From JACKJP01 sp050249695 (lineage in GTDB: Bacteria > Pseudomonadota > Alphaproteobacteria > Rhizobiales > Tepidamorphaceae): a DNA stretch of 64,000 bases. A program made the position numbers and the translations under genes. Every line of letters starts with the position of its first letter. Positions within the stretch are counted from its first letter, which is position 1. The stretch spans positions 372,001 to 436,000 of the forward strand of contig JBFWQA010000002.1 of assembly GCA_050249695.1 (NCBI GenBank), given 5' to 3'. This document shows positions 60,623 through 64,000 of the stretch, one piece after another. The notes under the pieces are model-generated. The model did no database searches. It saw only the letters and a list, made by a program, of their open reading frames with translations, and had not been told where the DNA came from.

Positions 60623-61735
60623 GTGATGGATCGAGATTTCTCAAAGGCGGCGGGCCGGGATGGCGAAGCGGAAAGCGCGCTGGCGCGGCTCGACCAACGC
60701 TCACGCGAGATTTTCCGCCGGATCGTCGAGGGCTATCTGGCGACAGGCGAGCCTGTCGGCTCGCGAAACCTAAGCCGCATGCTGCCGATGAACCTGTCTC
60801 CGGCGTCGGTGCGCAACGTCATGGCCGACCTCGAATCGCTCGGGCTTCTCTTCTCGCCGCACACCAGCGCCGGCCGGCTGCCGACCGAAACGGGCCTCAG
60901 ATTCTTCGTCGACGCCTTCATGCAGCTCGGCGAACTCGGCGACATGGAGCGCCAGCAGATCGAGGCGCATATGAGCGCCGGGCGCAATCAGCACGGCTCG
61001 ACGCAAGGACTGCTCGACGAGGCGGGGAACCTGCTCTCGGGCCTGACGCGGGGCGCCGGACTGGTCCTGACCGGTAAGCAGGACATGCGCGTCAGGCATA
61101 TCGAATTCGTGCGGCTGGAGCCTCGCAAGGTGCTGGTGGTCCTCGTCGGCGCCGACAATGTGGTCGAAAACCGCGTCATCGATCTCGATCAGGACGTGCC
61201 GCCCTCCAGCCTCAACGCGGCGATGAACTGGCTGAACGCGCATATCGAGGGGCGCACCCTCTCGGAAATCCGGCGCGAGGTCGAGGCGCTGGAGGCGCGC
61301 CAGCGCAGCGAACTCGATGCCCTGACCAAACAGGTGATCGCCGAGGGCATCGCCAGCTGGGCGGGCGTCGGCGACGGACGGCCGCCGCAGCTGATCGTGC
61401 GCGGGCACGCCAACTTGCTGGAAAATCTGCAGGCGCAGGAAGACCTTGAGCGCATCCGCCAGCTTTTCTCCGACCTGGAGCGCAAGAAGGATATCGTCGA
61501 ACTGCTCGGCCTGGCCGAGAAGGGCGACGGCGTCAGACTGTTCATCGGCTCGGAGAACAAGCTTTTCTCCATGTCCGGCTCCTCCCTCGTCATCGCGCCC
61601 TACCGCAACGATGAAGCCCATATCGTCGGCGTCATCGGCGTGATCGGCCCGACCCGCATCAACTATGCGCGGGTGATCCCCGTGGTGGACTACACCGCGC
61701 AGCTTCTCGGACGGCTGATCGGCAGCCCGCTATGA
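60623..61735 (+). CDS. hrcA: heat-inducible transcription repressor HrcA
   Basis: Represses heat-shock operons at CIRCE elements and is tuned by GroEL. 370 residues: a winged-helix region with EIFRRIVEGYLATGEPVGSR and NLSPASVRNVMADLESLGLL, then the signature SPHTSAGRLPTETGLRFFVD, and a GAF-like C-terminal body ending PTRINYARVIPVVDYTAQLL. ATG 60623. Divergent from rph and followed by grpE, the usual alphaproteobacterial order. Confidence 0.96.
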   Translation: MMDRDFSKAAGRDGEAESALARLDQRSREIFRRIVEGYLATGEPVGSRNLSRMLPMNLSPASVRNVMADLESLGLLFSPHTSAGRLPTETGLRFFVDAFMQLGELGDMERQQIEAHMSAGRNQHGSTQGLLDEAGNLLSGLTRGAGLVLTGKQDMRVRHIEFVRLEPRKVLVVLVGADNVVENRVIDLDQDVPPSSLNAAMNWLNAHIEGRTLSEIRREVEALEARQRSELDALTKQVIAEGIASWAGVGDGRPPQLIVRGHANLLENLQAQEDLERIRQLFSDLERKKDIVELLGLAEKGDGVRLFIGSENKLFSMSGSSLVIAPYRNDEAHIVGVIGVIGPTRINYARVIPVVDYTAQLLGRLIGSPL

Positions 61736-61753
61736 AGCGAATACGCCGCAACG

Positions 61754-61782
61754 GTTGATTTTTTTGTCCCGTGCCCTGATAT
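61754..61782 (+). promoter_or_regulatory. heat-shock (RpoH-type) promoter candidate of grpE
   Basis: GTTG (61754-61757), 18-base spacer including a T7 run, CTGATAT (61776-61782): three of four and six of seven bases match CTTG-N17/18-CYTATNT. It lies 39 bases before the grpE ATG. Confidence 0.4.
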
Positions 61783-61821
61783 CCGGGCCACCAGTAGCTA
61801 TGAAGAGCGGACGAGTCTTAG

Positions 61822-62436
61822 ATGAGCGACGCGGAAAAAAAACCGATCAATAACCCCGCCGAAGCGCCGGAGGGCGCGGGCGAGAGCGAGAAACCGACAG
61901 AAAGCGACCCGCTTGCGGCGCTGACGGCCGAGCGCGACGACATGCGCGACCGGCTGATGCGTCTAGCCGCGGAAATGGAAAATCTGCGCAAGCGTACCGA
62001 ACGCGAGGTGAAGGAAGCGGCGCAATATGCCGTCACCTCGTTTGCGCGCGACATGCTGACGGTCGGGGACAATCTGCAGCGGGCGCTGGCGGCGCTGCCG
62101 GCCGAACAGCGCGAGGGCGCCGGCGAAGGACTCGCGGCGCTGATCAACGGGGTGGAGATGACCGAGCGCGAGATGCAGAACGTGCTGGCACGGCACGGGA
62201 TGAAGAAGCTCGAGCCGAAAGGCGAGAAGTTCGATCCGAACTTCCATCAGGCGATGTTCGAAATCCCCGACGAGAGCGTGCCGAGCGGCACGGTGAAGGA
62301 AGTGGTGCAGGCCGGCTACACGATCGGCGGACGGGTTCTGCGGCCGGCGCTGGTCGGCGTTTCCAAGGGCGGGGCCAAGGCTCCCGCCCAGACCTCCGAA
62401 GAGGCCGCCGAACCGAGGGTCGACAAGACCGCCTGA
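61822..62436 (+). CDS. grpE: nucleotide exchange factor GrpE
   Basis: Homodimeric exchange factor for DnaK, and a thermosensor. 204 residues: an acidic disordered start, the long coiled coil (LTAERDDMRDRLMRLAAEME and NLRKRTEREVKEAAQYAV), then the beta domain with LARHGMKKLEPKGEKFDPNF, HQAMFEI and VPSGTVKEVVQAGYTIGGRV. It has its own heat-shock promoter candidate, but co-transcription with hrcA is also possible. Confidence 0.97.
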   Translation: MSDAEKKPINNPAEAPEGAGESEKPTESDPLAALTAERDDMRDRLMRLAAEMENLRKRTEREVKEAAQYAVTSFARDMLTVGDNLQRALAALPAEQREGAGEGLAALINGVEMTEREMQNVLARHGMKKLEPKGEKFDPNFHQAMFEIPDESVPSGTVKEVVQAGYTIGGRVLRPALVGVSKGGAKAPAQTSEEAAEPRVDKTA

Positions 62437-62501
62437 GCCGGTGACCCCCGGCAGGAGAGGTCACGCTTGACCGGGGGTGCGCGCACTGACACGCTCGGCC
62501 G

Positions 62502-63179
62502 ATGGCGGGGCCGTTTCTGTTACTTCTCGATCTTGCGGGTGTCGCCGTCTTTGCGGCCGCCGGGGCGCTGGCCGCCTCGCGGCGGCAGCTCGATATCGTG
62601 AGTTTCCTTTTCATGGCCGCCGTTACCGGGCTTGGTGGCGGCACGCTGCGCGACCTGCTTCTCGGGGCAACGCCGATATTCTGGATTTCGGACGGACGGC
62701 CGCTGGCGCTCTGCGCCGCCGTTGCCGTGATCGTCTATCTCTTCGCCCACAAGCTGGAATCGCGCTACCGCGCGCTGCTGTGGGCCGACGCGATCGGCAT
62801 GGCCGCCTACGCCATCGTCGGTTCGGCCAAGGCGCTGGCGGTCGGGGCCGGGATCGCTCCGGCCATCCTGCTGGGCGTGATCAGCGCGACTTTCGGCGGC
62901 ATCGTCAGGGACGTCCTGACGGGCGAGAAATCCGTCCTTCTGCGCCGGGAGGTTTACGTCACCGCGGCGCTGCTCGGCGCGGCGGTCTTTGTCCTCGCCG
63001 ATCTTGCAGGTCTGTCCCGGCCTCTCGCGGTTGCCGCGGGATTTCTCGCCGGCTTCGGCCTGCGCGCGGGCGCGCTCCTCTTCGGCTGGGCGTTGCCGAT
63101 ATACCGGGCGCGGCCGGGCGCCGGCCAGGATCGGGAAACCCCCTTCAAGCCGGATGGACCCGACGAAGCGTCAGGTTGA
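62502..63179 (+). CDS. trimeric intracellular cation channel family protein (UPF0126/YicG)
   Basis: 225 residues, about seven membrane helices in two related halves. Each half carries the family motif: GLGGGTLRDLLLG (~43-55) and TFGGIVRDVLTGE (~130-142). Structural work on relatives shows TRIC-like homotrimeric cation channels. It starts MAGPFLLLLDLAGVAVFAAA at ATG 62502. Its last 35 bases overlap the convergent alkB. Confidence 0.9.
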   Translation: MAGPFLLLLDLAGVAVFAAAGALAASRRQLDIVSFLFMAAVTGLGGGTLRDLLLGATPIFWISDGRPLALCAAVAVIVYLFAHKLESRYRALLWADAIGMAAYAIVGSAKALAVGAGIAPAILLGVISATFGGIVRDVLTGEKSVLLRREVYVTAALLGAAVFVLADLAGLSRPLAVAAGFLAGFGLRAGALLFGWALPIYRARPGAGQDRETPFKPDGPDEASG

Positions 63180-63762
63180 TGCGGCCGCCGCCCGCCAGCA
63201 GCGTGGACGTGCCCGGATAGAGCCGGTCGATGCCGTGATAGGCGAGACGGCTTTCGCCCCCGAACATCAGGACGTCGCCGCTCCTGAGCCGCAGCGATGC
63301 CGCCGGCCCCTTACGTTCGCGCCCGCCGATCCTGAAACGCGCATCGTCGCCGAGAGAGACCGACAGGACGGGAGCGGACAGTTCCGCCTCATCGCGGTCC
63401 TGATGCAATCCCATCCGGGCGCCTTCCCCGTACCAGTTGACCAGGCAGGCTTCGGGCGGCGCGGGAAACCCCGACAGATCATTCCACAGGTCGAGCAGCA
63501 TGGCCGGCATCGCCGGCCAGGGCTTTCCGGTCTGCGGATGCAGGGGCTGATAGCGGTAGCCCTGACGATCGGAGACCCAGCCGAGCGGCCCGCAATTGGT
63601 CATGCGCACGGAGAAAGGCCGGCCCGTGCGCGGCATGACGGGGGTAAAGAGCGGCGCCTGCCGGCAGACGTCGCCTATCGCCTCGACCAGGTCGCGCTGG
63701 GCCCCAGCGTCAAGGAACAGCGGCATATGCCGGACCCCCGGCGGCAGCGCCTCGTCGACCAT
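63145..63762 (-). CDS. alkB: alpha-ketoglutarate-dependent DNA dioxygenase AlkB
   Basis: Fe(II)/2-oxoglutarate dioxygenase that removes methyl groups (1-meA, 3-meC) from damaged DNA. 205 residues. Iron ligands His-x-Asp in MGLHQDRDEAELSAPV and the distal His in RLAYHGIDRLYPG; 2-oxoglutarate Arg in GGRINLTLRRV; substrate/NxY motif in CLVNWYGEGARM. ATG 63762 has AAGGAT eight bases ahead; the frame is open to 63801. It overlaps the 3' end of the UPF0126 gene. Confidence 0.95.
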   Translation of the reverse strand: MVDEALPPGVRHMPLFLDAGAQRDLVEAIGDVCRQAPLFTPVMPRTGRPFSVRMTNCGPLGWVSDRQGYRYQPLHPQTGKPWPAMPAMLLDLWNDLSGFPAPPEACLVNWYGEGARMGLHQDRDEAELSAPVLSVSLGDDARFRIGGRERKGPAASLRLRSGDVLMFGGESRLAYHGIDRLYPGTSTLLAGGGRINLTLRRVHPA

Positions 63763-63787
63763 TCTCGCGCATCCTTTCCGGTGTTGT

Positions 63788-63816
63788 CTTGCAGGCCGCA
63801 AAAGCCCTGCCTATAT
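63788..63816 (+). promoter_or_regulatory. heat-shock (RpoH) promoter of dnaK
   Basis: CTTG (63788-63791), 18-base spacer, CCTATAT (63810-63816): a full match to the alphaproteobacterial sigma-32 consensus CTTG-N17/18-CYTATNT. The predicted start leaves a ~160-base leader before dnaK. That leader (to 63983) holds GC-rich hairpins such as GGCGC/GCGCC near 63915. Confidence 0.75.
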
Positions 63817-63983
63817 AGCCTTCCGAAGGGCTGATCACGCCCGTGTGAACAATGCGTTGGGCACGCACTGGTGATCGGCTAACGCAGTCTAATCCCGTTG
63901 GGGACCGTGGCGCCAGGAAAGCGCCTTGGCCGGATGCCGGAATGGGTCCGGACGGTCTGCCGGAAAGAAGAGGAATTCTAGAT

Positions 63984-64000
63984 ATGGGTAAAGTGATCGG
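63984..64000 (+). CDS. dnaK: chaperone DnaK, first codons only
   Basis: ATG 63984 then GGT AAA GTG ATC: MGKVI, the conserved opening of alphaproteobacterial DnaK (continues IDLGTTNS in the family). AAGAGGAATT precedes the ATG. It is assigned from these five residues, the heat-shock promoter and the hrcA-grpE context. The rest is beyond the window. Confidence 0.85.

Noticed and set aside
1..64000. CRISPR arrays, rRNA genes, insertion sequences
   Set aside because: No regularly spaced repeats, rRNA segments or transposase-like proteins were seen.

Overview
The window is a compact, high-G+C stretch of an alphaproteobacterial chromosome, most likely a member of the Hyphomicrobiales (Rhizobiales). 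The case rests on gene content and order: irr divergent from fabA-fabB-fabI; the run metK-trmB-rimP-nusA-ylxR-infB-rbfA-truB-rpsO-pnp; miaB-phoH-ybeY-corC-lnt; glnD-mutS-malic enzyme; the ornithine-lipid gene olsB; and hemW-rdgB-rph followed by hrcA-grpE and dnaK. I recall these blocks as conserved in rhizobia; no search was run. Genes are tightly packed, with many 4-base stop/start overlaps.

Layout. 1-4.9 kb: end of coaBC, dut, cysK behind an AT-rich palindromic operator candidate, a MoeB-like E1 enzyme, a D-2-hydroxyacid dehydrogenase, and an SH3b membrane protein. 4.9-8.2 kb: the iron regulator Irr and, divergently, the FabA/FabB/FabI fatty-acid genes. 8.2-20.7 kb (minus strand): transcription, translation and RNA-decay operon from metK to pnp, with an attenuator-like structure directly before rimP. 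20.7-38.3 kb (minus strand): lipoprotein acylation, ribosome maturation, tRNA modification (miaB, tsaB), a PlsC/OlsA-type acyltransferase, Fur/Mur, Nfu iron-sulfur carrier, trpS, murJ, glnD and mutS. 38.6-40.8 kb: fused NADP malic enzyme. 40.8-48.3 kb: accessory region. 48.3-64 kb: olsB, hybrid histidine kinase, YifB, two paralogous secreted proteins, gshB, yraN, rsmI, a Tat-type lipoprotein, hemW, rdgB, rph, hrcA, grpE, a UPF0126 channel, alkB and the first codons of dnaK.

The most interesting segment is 44.4-46.7 kb. Three minus-strand genes lie in one operon-like row: a small two-helix membrane protein, an ImmA/IrrE-type HExxH metallopeptidase without the usual HTH repressor partner, and a protein resembling the T4 beta-protein family. 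A perfect alphaproteobacterial LexA box (GAAC-N7-GAAC) lies 45 bases before the first start codon. The cassette is visibly less G+C rich than its surroundings and lies at the 3' side of a tRNA-Arg(CCG) gene, within a region that separates the usually close malic enzyme and olsB genes. I infer an acquired, DNA-damage-inducible stress or phage-defence module; its function is unproven.

Other points for follow-up are the rimP leader with mutually exclusive hairpins, the cysK operator, heat-shock (RpoH-type) promoter candidates before dnaK, grpE and hrcA, a MoeB-like protein lacking its structural zinc cysteines, and a pair of REP-like inverted-repeat elements between convergent genes.
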